This document shows, one piece after another, positions 32,301 to 45,150 of a stretch of 64,000 bases of DNA. Every line of letters starts with the position of its first letter. Position 1 is the first letter of the stretch. Under the pieces are notes generated by a model, which did not search any database, was not told where the DNA came from, and saw nothing but the letters and a program-made list of their open reading frames with translations. The position numbers and the translations under genes are program-made. Source of the stretch: Nematostella vectensis (lineage: Eukaryota > Cnidaria > Anthozoa > Actiniaria > Edwardsiidae); NCBI RefSeq assembly GCF_932526225.1, contig NC_064041.1, positions 12,575,951 to 12,639,950 on the forward strand. Reading direction: 5' to 3'.

Positions 32301-35300
32301 TGTTAAGCAAATAACAACACTATTCCTGCCATCAACCCCTGTGAAGATTCCATTGCCAGACAAGAGGCATTATCTGTAAGGAGAGCTTTCAATTGTTACT
32401 AGTCCCCCTGGCCCTCCTTATATGATCAGACTGCAGTAAACCAAGCACCCTGCTAGCAGAGGCCCTTTTCTCTGTATATCGCTGGGCTGGCGTTCACGGT
32501 GTATAAACCAACTAATACATTTATTATATGACATTTGCAGTTTAAATTTTCTACAAAAATCTGCTTATACCCCCAGTTACTTTCCTAAAAAAATGTTTTT
32601 ATGAGTAAAGATAACCTTTTATTCATACCAGATTGCAAAATGTTCTACCACTGAGTAATTAAAAAAAAAAAATAGCTGTTGTGTAAACCTTTTCTCACAG
32701 AGGCATTATTTCAATGGCTGTTAAACTCTGTATTCATTTCATAGAACAATACTAGAATTATTTCTTGTATATATTTCTGTTTCTCTAGGTTGTTTTTCCA
32801 AACGAGTACAATATATAACAAATTTATTTAGTTATACTCCAGTTACCCTTGCAATTCAGGAATATGTTTCTTGCATTAGCTAGACATTGTAGACCATCAT
32901 TATCATTTTAAAGTCACATTATCATTTTAAAGTATCTCTGTGAGCTGGAACAAGATGTAAGGGAGGTTTTACCTGCATGTTAGTCTTAATGGCTTCCCTG
33001 CTAACAGAGAAAAAGAGAAAGTCCTCTGTTAACAGGGAGGGTGGGGCAGATATCTGAGCAGGGAAGTTTGGACAGGTCTTGATGGATAGTTCGATCCAAT
33101 AAAATGGGAGGATTGTGCTAAAAATAAGAGCTTTGACTTTAGGGGTGGTACACCAACACAGAAATTTAAATCAATGCTGTATGTTTAGATGTAGGCTTCC
33201 ACTTCTTTATCCCAAATTACTACCACCCTCTATCCATTGGCTAAATACAGGTGGCTCCAGACCCCTGAATTTGTCCCCTTATATAGTTATATAGGGCTTA
33301 CTGTAATTATCATACATTAGTTTGGTAAACTGATGTAAGTGATCACAGCAAAAAGTAGTTGAAACGCAAGTGGGTTGAAACACACATAATGGCCTCTTTG
33401 GATATTGGAATTTACCTAATGAAATGGTCAAAGCTGTACCTAAGTACCGAATCTAATTAATAATTTCTCTAACATAAAGCGATGGCCTGCAGAAATACAG
33501 ATGATTCTTTGAAACTTCACTTCCCGCAATCTTGGACTCATACGCGCATACAAAGCACCAAAAGAACCTGTGTTTCCCTCTTCGTTCAGACCGGTATAAC
33601 TTCTTCAGCTTTAAGAACGTCGTACAAATTTTCATATGAACCATAAAAAAATACTATGGCTTAATTTCTTTATTATTTATCTAAGAGTCTTCTGAAGAAG
33701 TGGTGAGCTTATCTATGCAGCCAAGACCTTATATTTCGCAATTTCGTGAAGATAACTCGACGATGGTTAACACGATGCGAACACGTGAAAAAGCAATAGA
33801 TATAAGAGGATTTATTCACTTTTGAAGATAACACAGGTACAATCAAAGCCGACATTACTATTTTTTGTTATCTAAAGACTTGAGATTTCGAAGCTGTGGG
33901 AAAACACACAAAAAATATAAGTGTGAGAAGCCTTCAAAGATCCCCATGAGTTTATACGCTTTTGGCCGCCATTTTGTTTCTTTGCATTGAATTTCTCTCT
34001 AGTGCGCATGCGTGACATTTTTTTGATCCTGTCCATTGGGCATTGAAGTCACACTGAGCTAACTGTTGGGTTATTGGGGATCCACTGTACTTTATCTTTT
34101 ATCTTTACTTGTCGCTTACATAGTGAGTAAAATTAAAGTTTGACTGTAATACGGTTTCTTAAACAATTTTCAACTCCTTAGATGTTTTGAAGTTTGTGTT
34201 TTTCTCAAGTGGAATCTACCATGTCAGCAAAGCGTTGTTACATAGCTTGTGCGGGCTGACTCCACTATTAATATCAAATAATCTTTTTTTTTCACACTTG
34301 ACACATAACAGTGAAACCTGTGAAACTGATCGAATACCATGCCATGTGTACTTATTTATGATTTTAGACTCTTTTACTATTTCTTTTAGAATATCTTATT
34401 GAGATATGCGAAGTTCATACCTCAGCTGCTTGTGTCTTGCTGTTTTTGGAATTTGGCTATTTAAACTATACACTGTGAAAAAATAAACAAAACTTGTGCA
34501 AGACGATGCCAGAACATTCAACCTTTGTGGAACTATCGTTCGCCTCAAACAAATATGTGCACTTGTTTGTTATATCACTTGGAGATATGCAGTTTAATGA
34601 AGCTATGCATGGTTGTGATAAAAATAGTATATTGCTTTTCACTTGTGGCCTTTCTTCTGCCATTGCTGGTTTTGCTTTTTAAGGTAAAAATTTTCAACTC
34701 AGTAATTTCATAACTCCTTGTTTTTTAAGTTTTGTGGTTTCCATTTAAATAACAATGATATAAAAATATATTTTAACTTTTGAGATTTCTAGAAGTTTGC
34801 AAGTCATGCTCATTTTTCCTTTACAGTACATACTTCAATTGAAAGAAGCTAATGGGCTATACAGTAGCTGGCTTGCAATTTTGTTTACATAGTCTCTTTT
34901 TAAGAATAATTTAGTCCACTAAGGCACTTTTTTGCTACATCTTTTATATTTGATTAGTTAAAATTGCCAAATATATTAGATATGTATGTTACTTAAATTA
35001 GAAGCTTCAGACAAAAACTGAAGTGCCGTTAACTTGTCATTTAAAATGTGATCAGGGTTTATGTGGAAAACACAAATTTGAGTTTAAGTTTAATTAAAAT
35101 ATCATTTAAATTATTATAATAATAACAATCAATTATGTTTCCCTAACTAATGTTATTTTGTTTTATAATTCAAGAATGTATCTACCGATGAAACATCCCA
35201 GTTGCCATCAGGATCACCTGGGGAGTCAACATCATCAACTATTCCAGAAGGACCTGTCTTCCCATCCTCTTCCAAGTCAAGCCAAGCCGCTGACCTTACA

Positions 35301-38300
35301 ATAATATCAACACCAGAACTAGAGCTCCTGGCATCTCCAACAGTTGCACCCGCCACACCCCATGAGGACCTGGGGACAATCTCGCCCTCTTTGGCTGTCA
35401 TTGCAAGTAGTATAATTTCTGTGAAGCCCGAGGAAGAAGTTGTAGAGGAAATTGAGAATTACATAATTCAGGTTGGAAATGCAAGAAATCCTGGGGGTGA
35501 TTCTAATCAGCCCAAAAGCAAGCTGGATGTTGTCCAAGGAGAAGCAAGTAAAATAGAAAATAGTGTAAAAGGCAGGAATGATAACAGAGCAACTGTTGAT
35601 AAAAAGTCAGACATTAATGATTCCCAAACTGCAGACGATAAACAAAAGTCTGATACAAACAATGCGGGAAAAGCCCATGATGTTGAAAAGGGTAGTGGTG
35701 GACAGAAGGTTGTTATTTCCGTAGAGAGTAGTCCAAGTGTTAGTGATGACCAAACTGTTTCTGAGAAGGCTGGTATTGCTTTGGATTCAGAAGGGGGTGT
35801 TATTAATGGTGAAATTCTAGAAGGCAACAAATCACATACTGAAAAGCTAGAAGGCAAGAAAATAGAGGATCAGGAAGAGAAACATGAGATACATTACCAC
35901 AAAAAAGATAAAGAAAGCATTTATCTGGAAAGCAATAAAGAACAAAGTAATACGGTAATAACAACCTTAAAAGAACATGGTAGTAGAATCGCAAATTCTC
36001 AGAAAACAGCTAATGACATCCAACTTCAGAATTCTGACCTCGGGGATAACGTTACTTTTAAGGAAAAAGAAATCAAAATATCAAGTGAACATGCTGTTGG
36101 GGAGACTTTGCAAGCTAATATTGTTAAAGTAGAAAATGGTCAAAGTACCCATGATAAAACAGCAGAGAGTGAAAGAACTGTTGATAAAGAGGGATCTAGT
36201 GCAATTCACAAGAACACAGAAGACGTTTTAAAGCTTAAGGATGATAATGGACCAAAAGAATTGCAAGCCAAACAGGAATCACCAAAACCTGATAAAACAC
36301 AAGTTTCTCATCCTGACAAAGCGGCTGGTACAGCAGAAGAACCGAAGAGGTACAGCTTATATGCTTTATGCAATTAAAGTAGAACTCGCATGAACTGGAC
36401 TTTAACGTATCCTTTCTATACATCCCTAATATGCGAAGTAATTTTATAGGAGATGAGAATAAGAGACTTGGTCCCCTATCTTCGAGTATTCCTTATACGC
36501 GAGTCCCATTTAGGCAGGTCTTAATGTAATGCTCATGTTAAACCTACGTATTTCAAGTGAGTAGGGGGTACCTACCCGGCTTCATGGATGCCTTTGTATA
36601 AACCCGGTTCTTTGAAAGCCATGTGAATATTTAGATGCACATAAATAAGAATGCTACAGTTTCGTAAACTTGAATTCCGTTTTAAATAAGTGCCTTCCTA
36701 ACAGCATTAATATTTTGTTTTCTAGTTCAATGACGCCTGAAGGACGCACCCAATTAGAAGATAAGAATACGTCGGAAGACAAGGAACACATTTCCAAACC
36801 AGAAGAATCCATCGAGAGAAAGGAGCATCATGAAGAAGTTACACATCCTGCACACAAAGAAGGGGTCAAACTCGAGGTGGAAACAGCTCCAATGACAGAC
36901 CATGAAAGTGTTGTAGGAGAACCGAAGGGGGAAATACAAGAAGAGAAAGAAAAGGAAGTCAAAGTAAGCACAACGGGTGATGTCAATGTCTCGGAAGAGT
37001 TTGTAGCTAAGAAAGTATCTGAACCACCTGGTAATACTGGTGAGGTAACAGGCGACTCAAAAGAAGACGACAGTCTGTCAACTGAGCTAAACCAGGCAGA
37101 TGACGAGACGAAATCCTCCGAGGAAGACATGCCCTCATTCGATGAATTCAAGCGCCAATTGCTGAAGGAAGAGGAGCAGAAGACCAAGCAGAAGCAGCAG
37201 GACCAGTTAGAAAACACCGCGCCTGCCAAGCCCAGATCGCGCAAGGCCAAGCAGCGCAAACAGAATAATTACGCCTCTATAGACTGCGGTGCGAAAATCG
37301 TGCAAGTGAACCCAGAGGCGTCCAACCCTTTTACGATACTCCAGGAAAACCGGGACATCTACATGCTGAACCCCTGCAGCGCCAAGATCTGGTTTATCGT
37401 GGAGCTGTGCGACACTGTCCATGTGAAGAAGATCGAGATAGCTAACTTCGAGCTGTTTTCCTCTACACCGGAGAGTTTTAGAGTCTATGTAAGCGGGCGG
37501 TATCCGACGCGAGAATGGACAATGCTGGGCACGTTCCAGGCTAGAGATGAGAGGGATGTGCAGAGCTTTCCACTTGCGGAACCAATCTACGCCAAGTATC
37601 TGAAGGTGAGTGGGAAGAAGATGATTTGTGCTCAAGGCAAATGGTCAGAAGTAACACTTTTTTGTGAGAGCAAGTAAAGAAAAGTAACATGTTTGATATG
37701 TGCGCTTTACACGTGGACGCAGGTTGGACCTTCCATTGGCTTGCTCCAAACTTGTGTTTTGCGCATGGACTAAGATTGTACGTTGTCAAGCAGGCTGGGT
37801 GCTGTTACCCCATGCCCCCATTCAAACAACCAATGTCAACAGCTTTATTTTGCTCTTATTTTTTTCTGTTTGTGTGCTTGTATTTTCCCAAATGCACTTC
37901 ATGCTATCATATATATGATTGAAAGGTAAATTGCTGCTCTGCCGGCAATATCAGCCATTACATATACTATCCTTTCTGTCCTTCAACAGTTCGAGATGTT
38001 GAGTCATTTCGGATCTGAGCACTACTGTCCGCTTAGCCTGTTGCGTGTGTTTGGTCTAAGCATGGTCGAAGAGTTGGAAGAGCACGAAGGGGATGGCCAG
38101 GATGACCAGGAATCAGTCGACCAGGATGACGAAACAGTGCAGATTCTCCCCTCAGACCCTGCCGCTAAAGTAGGCGATCAAACAGGCAAGCCCAACATCT
38201 TGGCCACCGTCAGTGACACCCTAATTAGTATGGTTAAGGAGGCGGCAAAAAAGCTGAAAGGGGTAATTAAGGATGGAGAAGGAAATGATACTAAGGATGA

Positions 38301-41300
38301 TCCTGGCTCTGAAAGTGAGGCCAAGAATTCTGCATCATCTCCTCCATCGTCTTCAGAAGGAAGCAGGTCTGAAACAAAACCGAGTATTGTTACCCTGATA
38401 CCAAGCGACGACGATGAAAAACTTACGGCTCCGTACGAGAATAAGACATTAAATGCCTCGGATGCTGTAGCAGGGGAGGGCAGCAATGCTGAAGCCAAAA
38501 GTGGATTTTGTAACCACGTCAATGATGAGCGAGTCAAGGAGCCAAAAGCAACTTCGACGTTCACTCGCTGTCAGCTTTTCGTCAAGATGTTAGGACATTC
38601 AAGTCTAGGGTGTTTTATGGGTAGAATACTCTACTCCAAGAATATGTATCAAAATTTCACGGCCTTAGAGGAAATGGCTCGGGCTCGAAACCGTGCTAAG
38701 GTCAAGGCAAAAACACATAGTGTACCAAAATTAAAAGATGAGAGTCAAAAAGACTCTGAGAAAAAAGAAGAATTTGAAGAAGAAAATCATGAAAGTCACA
38801 AAATGAAGCAAGGTGATAAAGACGTAAATAGGGATCAAGGCGACAAAAACAAGAATGTAATTGAAAGCAATAATACACAGACTAAAGGTATTGACCCCGC
38901 CTCGGTGATACAACCAAGCGAGGTAGAGCCAGTGTTGGCCGGAACAAAATCCCAAGACTCCAGCACACCATCCTTGCCATCCGTCTCTACTCTCATCACA
39001 AAGCCGACAGAAGCCACTGAGACTAGAACCTTATCTCCAAGCTCTGATACTGCTACTCAAACGGACGACGTAGCTGGAAAAGGCAAGACTGAGAGGTCGG
39101 AAGATAAGGTCGTAGAGGAAGAAAAGAAGGAATTGCCAGAAGAGAAGAAGAAGTCAACAAACAGTGAACTAAGCACTTCTGCACTCGCAGTGGATGGTGT
39201 ATGCACTAAGTTCCTAGACGATGGCATTGCCCCTGTTATTCCAGTCCTAAGCACGACTTCTCAGTCCGAGTGCAAAGCGCCGACACCTGCCCCAGATGTC
39301 GATGTTCTTGAAATTAGGCTTCTGGATGGGTCAGGAAAGGAGGGTACAGCACATCCTGAGATAACCAAGATCGATACTGGGAAACCTGGAAAAGATGACG
39401 AGAAAAAGGCCGAAGATATCCCCGTCGACGAAGGGAATGGCAAATCTAATGAGACCAAAGAGGTCGATGAAAAAGTCACAAATGCTCAAGGCGAGCTATC
39501 TTTAAGCGAAAGTATTGTCACATCAAGCTCTACCGATATCGCGGAAAGCAGTGCAGAAATGTCCAGCTCAAAGGTAGAACCTGCCCATCAAGATGTGACC
39601 AGTCAGGTGGGCAACCCCCCAACGCCGCCTTCCCCACTCGAAGGACCCGCCCAGCCTGCATCTGTCCCACCCATCGCTGCTCCCCCACTTCATGAGGAAT
39701 TATCCGTCAGTAAGATCAAAATGGAAGAGGAAAAGCCAAGTGAGAAGTCGCTTGAAGAATCTACAATTTCCATTAATGGTAATGGTATGTCTAAGGAAGG
39801 CAAAGACAACACTGCCTCAAAAGAGGAAAATGAACAAAGCCCAGAGAAGACCCCTGCTTTGGAGAAATCTGAAGAAAGCGCAGATGGCAAACAATCTCAA
39901 GAAGCCCCAGGACTGGACCCAGCTGGATCAAAGAAATCACAAGATTTCACCCAAAGTTCTATGAAACCTCAAGAGGAACTCGTATCCAAAGAAAACGAAT
40001 CGCGCACCGTGGCGGAAGAAATACCTACGTCGCCGGGTCCAACTAAAACTGCACATAGTGTTCCCTCCGGGCAACCTTCCAGTGGGGCCCAAAAGGAGTC
40101 TGTGTTGATGCGCTTGACCAACAGGATTAAGGCCTTAGAGACGAATCTGACACTGAGTACGATGTATATGGAAAAGCTGAACCAGAAGTGAGTGATACCT
40201 TAGCCCTATACAGACTAGCGAGTGATAACCTAGCCTTATACTGACTAGTGAGTGATAACCTAGCCTTATACTGACTAGCGAGTGATAACCTAGCCTTATA
40301 CTGACTAGCGAGTGATAACCTAGCCTTATACTGACTAGCGAGTGATAACCTAGCCTTATACTGACTAGCGAGTGATAACCTAGCCTTATACTGACTAGCG
40401 AGTGATAACCTAGCCTTATACTGACTAGTGAGTGATAACCTAGCCTTATACTGACTAGCGAGTGATAACCTAGCCTTATACTGACTAGCGAGTGATAACC
40501 TAGCCTTATACTGACTAGCAAGTGATAACCTAGCCTTATACTGACTAGCGAGTGATAACCTAGCCTTATACTGACTAGCGAGTGATAACCTAGCCTTATA
40601 CTGACTAGCGAGTGATAACCTAGCCTTATACTGACTAGTGAGTGATAACCTAGCCTTATACTGACTAGCGAGTGATAACCTAGCCTTATACTGACTAGCG
40701 AGTGATAACCTAGCCTTATACTGACTAGCGAGTGATAACCTAGCCTTATACTGACTAGCGAGTGATAACCTAGCCTTATACTGACTAGCGAGTGATAACT
40801 TAGCCTTATACTGACTAGCGAGTGATAACCTAGCCTTATACTGACTAGCGAGTGATAACCTAGCCCTATACTGACTAGCGAGTGATAACCTAGCCCTATA
40901 CAGACTAGCTTTTGTTATTGATGTGATCTTGCCCTTTGGTAGACTTTTTTTAGGTTTTCACACTTGAATATAAATAAGTGTGCGTGCTTATGTTCTTTCG
41001 TCGTTATGGCGCTAGTGTAAAGCAGGCATTATACCTTACTCTTTAACAAAAATAAATATGTAGGGTATAAACAATGCGGGGTAAATTACTGATTGCTGCA
41101 CCCGGTTAACTGTGTTGTGATTTCTAGGTATCGCAAGAGCATGGAGGAGATGCAGAAGAGTTTTGACAAGAAAGTTTACTTGCTGAGGAATGCCACCACG
41201 AAAGCAGAAGCAGCGGTGAGTAGGACTCTAGACGTTCAACAAATGCGCTGTGCTGCATTTGACATGCGGTAAATAAACATCCCGAGACATGGTCAAAAGC

Positions 41301-43327
41301 TCTTCACATGTCATTAACAGTACTTGTCAGTACAGATACGGAATGCTCCCACACATTTAACTTTCATCATGGTGACTTAGTGTTTAATCAATGTAACTAA
41401 TTATGGTACCTTAGTGGGCCCTTTTTACGCCAATACAGGCGACGAGGGACGGAAACTCCGGCTCAAGTCCTTATCCGATAAAAAGAGGGAATCAATCCCC
41501 ACTGTAGAAAGAAAGCCACATTTTTACACAGTAGACCTGACCTTGGATTGAACCCAGGACCTCTTACCCTGGGTACCAGGGGCTCCGAGCTTTGCTCAAA
41601 ACATTTTCGCCGAGAAGCTTGGAGCCTCTAGTACCCAGGGTATGTTCCACTAAGTTATCGCGCCACTCACTTATCGCTTCACTAATGCGATTTTTGTCTG
41701 TCTAGATCAAAAGTCAAAAGGAACAGATCTCAAGGCTGCAAGCGAGGCTTAGTGCCATGGAGGAGGCCAATGAGAATGTCAACCGCAAGCTGGACACCCT
41801 AAATAAGGAGGTCTGTAACCATATCTGCCATGCTATTTAAAAATAAGGTGATACAGTGGGACCCCGTTATTAGGGACACGGTTGGTACCTGGAAAACCAT
41901 GTTGTTTCGAGGTTGCTACCTTTTTCTTCAGGGTATACTGTTAAGTGTTTAGTGGCCAATACAACTGGTGAAGAGTATGCAACCTCAAAACGTCCAATAA
42001 CTCATTGCATATATATTTATAAATGTTTCCTTATTTTAAAAGTGGATAGAGATTGAAAGAAAATGCACGGAGCTATATTTCACTGGGAACATTTTCCTTA
42101 ATATCGAGGGGTCATCAATCGACATTGGAAGACACATTGTTAAGTCGAAAATGAAAAGCGCCAAAAGCAGCATTCTCTGTGGAACCCCAAACATGCACAG
42201 CCTTTCGGTGAACAGACGCTCGCCCAATAAGGGTTTACAGTCATTATGGTCGTATTAACAAGTGTGATCTGTTTGGTTAACAGACGCTCGCCCAATAAGG
42301 GTTTACAGTCATTATGGTCGTATTAACAAGTGTGATCTGTTTGGTTAACAGACGCTCGCCCAATAAGGGTTTACAGTCATTATGGTCGTATTAACAAGTG
42401 TGATCTGTTTGGTTAACAGACGCTTGCCCAATAAGGGTTTACAGTCATTATGGTCGTATTAACAAGTGTGATCTGTTTGGTTAACAGACGCTCGCCCAAT
42501 AAGGGTTTACAGTCATTATGGTCGTATTAACAAGTGTGATCTGTTTGTCCTAGGTTATGGAACGTCATATCATTGGTCTCTTTCTGGAGGTTATTCTCAT
42601 CATATTTGTCTTCGCGCTGTTCAGACGCTGGGATCGTGCGCGTTACCAACAATACGCTGCTCGGGAATCCCGCGGGCTATCCCGCGACATTGCGGGACAA
42701 CCTCGAGCCAGATCACTTCCTTCAGTTCCAAGAGACGTTACGGGTAGAATAGCAAATGGAAGTCTAGTACGATCATACAGTGTACCGGAAGTTGTAGGAT
42801 CCATGACCGGAAGTATCGATGAACTAACGAAGAATGTAGGATTACCCGAATTGAAAAAGAAGAAACGCAAGCGAAAAGGTGCACCTACTCTGAACCACCT
42901 AACGGCTTCCACAACAAACACTAGCTCCTCAAACCACGTGAGCCTGGTAAATCGAACCGCTGGCTTGCTATTCAGCCCTGCTCGCGGGCTCATCAATGGT
43001 ATCTCAGATAGATGGAAACCGCAGACGCGCGATGACAGCAGCCTCACGTCAGGTTCTCACCAGGTGGACGCTAGAATGCTCCACAAGTCCAAGAGCCTTG
43101 ACACTGTACCAGAGGACGGAATGCTAAATTATACCTTTCTACCACCCTCTGCGCAAAAGAGGAATCCCATCCCCACCCCTCCCCCACCGCCGCCAACACC
43201 AAGCAACGCATGGAGAAAGGGAGACCCGTCACACGTCAGTCATAAGCGTTTACCATGGCAACTGTCGTCGGAATTTCAGCGCAAGGGGCGGGGCTATGGC
43301 GGACATAATGGATACCAGTTCGCCTGA
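29379..43327 (+). CDS. SUCO: SUN domain-containing ossification factor-like ER membrane protein
   Basis: Exons: 29379-29434, 29613-29703, 35175-36349, 36726-37605, 37990-40187, 41128-41215, 41706-41810, 42554-43327. Phases close, giving 1789 codons with TGA. The N-terminus MASFNGFALLFCIFFAVF is a signal peptide. A long acidic, disordered luminal region follows (residues about 50-620), then the SUN/SLP1-type domain (about 620-760): NNYASIDCGAKIV, DIYMLNPCSAKIWFIVELCD, IANFELFSSTPESF, LLSHFGSEHYCPLSL in the human form read here as MLSHFGSEHYCPLSLLRVFG. After a second disordered stretch come the coiled coil (ESVLMRLTNRIKALETNL, YRKSMEEMQKSFDKK), a TM segment (HIIGLFLEVILIIFVFALF) and a basic tail. 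SUCO/yeast Slp1 acts in the ER, protecting folding clients. The two 5' exons are short and placed by phase and signal-peptide logic; another exon in the 5.5-kb intron cannot be excluded. Confidence 0.9.
30589..34033. mobile_element. Non-autonomous 3.4-kb DNA element in SUCO-like intron 2
   Basis: GACAGGAT then AAAAAAATGTCACGCATGCGCA at the left is repeated inverted at the right (TGCGCATGCGTGACATTTTTTT, then ATCCTGTC), 30 bp with one indel. CATTGG occurs just outside both ends and may be the target duplication. The interior has no ORF resembling a transposase; it has a small tandem duplication at about 30925-31010. Confidence 0.65.
40188..40909 (+). repeat. 30-bp minisatellite starting at the SUCO-like intron 5 donor
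   Basis: About 24 copies of GAGTGATAACCTAGCCTTATACTGACTAGC with very few substitutions. The first copy begins with the functional 5' splice site, CAGAA|GTGAGTGAT. Three internal units restore GTGAGTGAT while most have GCGAGTGAT. The minus strand is open as a 10-residue repeat but is intronic. Confidence 0.95.
41565..41642. mobile_element. MITE, TIR TACCCTGGGTACCAG, copy 1
   Basis: 78-bp near-palindrome: TACCCTGGGTACCAGGGGCT and AAGCTTGGAGCCTCTAGTAC-CCAGGGTA. It lies in SUCO-like intron 6 and interrupts a tRNA-like stretch: a good B box (GGTTCAATCC) is on the minus strand at 41545-41554 and an A-box-like TAACTTAGTGG at 41647-41657. A related copy is at 61709-61835. Confidence 0.7.
41850..42190. 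mobile_element. Possible pogo/Tc1-like relic
   Basis: ACAGTGGGACCCCGTTATTAGG at the left and TCTGTGGAACCCC near 42185 look like ends of a CAGTGGAACCCC-type element. The inverted match is short and the interior has no transposase. Confidence 0.25.
42207..42546 (+). repeat. 68-bp minisatellite ending at the last SUCO-like 3' splice site
   Basis: Five units of GGTTAACAGACGCTCGCCCA-ATAAGGGTTTACAG..GTGATCTGTTT, exactly 68 bp apart (42207, 42275, 42343, 42411, 42479). The sixth would begin where CTGTTTGTCCTAG, the real acceptor for exon 42554, occurs. Confidence 0.95.
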
Positions 43328-43599
43328 TACTCGCCGCTCGGGTTTGTAGCCAACATTTTGATCTCAAGGGATGCTACCAATTTTAACTTTTCTTAATTAT
43401 TACCACAATTCCCGCATTGGAATGTACCTATTTCGTTGGTTTGGGGTGGATTTTTTCCGATCATCCCTGGCGACAGGCCTGCAGCTATTTGTACAATTTA
43501 AGTACAGTTTATTTCTTAGAAAATTGAAGGAAATAGTTAAAAAAAAGTACTACAGTACTAAGCAAAATGTGTAATAGAAGTAAATGCAATAGAGGTTAA

Positions 43600-43605
43600 A
43601 ATAAA
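43600..43605 (+). terminator. Candidate polyadenylation signal of the SUCO-like gene
   Basis: AATAAA 273 bp after the stop codon, in AT-rich sequence. Use is inferred. Confidence 0.45.
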
Positions 43606-43888
43606 TATATTCAAAGAAATGTTGTAAATTAATGCTTGATTTCGCAAGAATACTTTACCATGCCTAGAATAGAAACGGGTTATTATTTACTCTTGCTCCC
43701 AGTAGCAAGGCTGAGCTTGCATTTTTGTCTTTTTTGTGTGTACCCAGGTTGAAACGGTGAGCCTGTGTTTGGAACTTCACTTATTTCCTTTAGAATTCGT
43801 CATAGCTCTAGGGAGTTCCTTCATTACCAATCTTGAATGTCCTAGTAAACGTTCTATCTGTAATAAATACAAAGATATCCGATAAGGG

Positions 43889-44135
43889 TGGCGAGGGGGA
43901 GCAAGGAATATGGACTTGACCGAAAAACTAAAAACGGGGGGAGCAAAGAATATGGACTTTACCGGACGACGGAGAACAGAGGCATTGAATGTATGTGGGC
44001 TTGGCCGAAAAACGGAGAATAGAGGGGAGCAAGGGCGAGCAAGGAATATGGACTTGACCAACATCTGAGAACAGGGTTGCGCAAGGAATATGTATTTGAT
44101 CGAAAAACGGGGGGAGAACGGGGGAGGAATATGGA
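43889..44135 (-). repeat. Degenerate inverted relative of the large array
   Basis: On the minus strand, four or five imperfect copies of GTTTTTCGGTCAAGTCCATA-TTCCTTGCTC. The same core flanks both ends of the 45.1-61.6 kb array on the plus strand. Confidence 0.7.
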
Positions 44136-45120
44136 ATTGTAACTGGTAAACAGCGAAAAAAAAAACAATTTGAGTACATGGCCGAAGATCGCACCTCGTT
44201 CAGAACCGATAAAATGAAAAAAAAAGACCATACTTCCAGACATGCGCTGAAACACCGTATGGCAGCATAAAGCTTTACGGCTAGGCTGGAGATTTCGGCC
44301 CCAGCACCGCTATCTAGCGAACTGTGTAACACACAGGTACCGAGGTACCCGCGCATTAATAGGGAGGCAATAGTCAGGATCCCAGCCCTGTCTTAGTCGG
44401 TTACGCCACGCACACCTCGCTGAGATGTACACTGAAAAATATCAGGGTCCTATTCACGCTTGCGTCTCTTGGGAATAGGTGAATTGCTATAGTAATGAAG
44501 TGATGTCATCACGTACACTAAGACCTAGGTCTACATTACTGCCTTTAGCCTGCTTTGTACTTCTTTGTCCAGTCACGCATGTGTGCCCAGAACAACAAAA
44601 ACAAGCTACATTGTAATTCACGCAGATTAAGATTAAGATGTTTTGTGTTCTTAGGTTTTAGAAAAACTGGAATAAAACCCTCTCGAAGCTACTCTCCTCG
44701 AATTTCTTAGAAGCATTTGAGGTTCTTGAGTTCATATTTTCCTTGGTACAGGCATCTGTGTAGGTGTCTCAAACATAAATATAGCGTCCAAAAATTATAA
44801 ATCATGCATTTTGAAGTACACGCTGAAGCAACGCACTTTATTATAAAATCTGACGCATCCAAGGATTTTCATCGTAGTATTTTCCAATAAATAGTTTAAC
44901 AGACAGCTTCCTTATGTTGCTTACAATGATGATCACGTTAAACATTACCAGATCTGAAATTCAATTTTGATGTCCTTTCGGAATCGTGAAATCTGGCGCC
45001 TTTAGAATAATATACATACAAAATCTAGGTAATACCTTTCATACTCAAGCTTTGATAAGACGGAAATTCTAGTTTATTACAAAGTGTGTCAGATTCTTTT
45101 AATTTTTTTTTGTACATCAC
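44136..45120. other. Non-coding stretch before the array
   Basis: No gene or clear element seen. It is AT-rich towards 45 kb. The segment about 44250-44420 has inverted GGTACC motifs but no complete element that I can define. Confidence 0.4.
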
Positions 45121-45150
45121 GTTCTCAGTTTTTCGGTCAAGTCCATAATT

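Noticed and set aside
40135..40521. Minus-strand ORF of SLVSIRLGYH repeats
   Set aside because: It is the 30-bp intronic minisatellite read backwards.
43928..44356. Minus-strand ORFs at 43.8-44.4 kb
   Set aside because: They read the inverted relatives of the satellite flank; hydrophobic repeats only.
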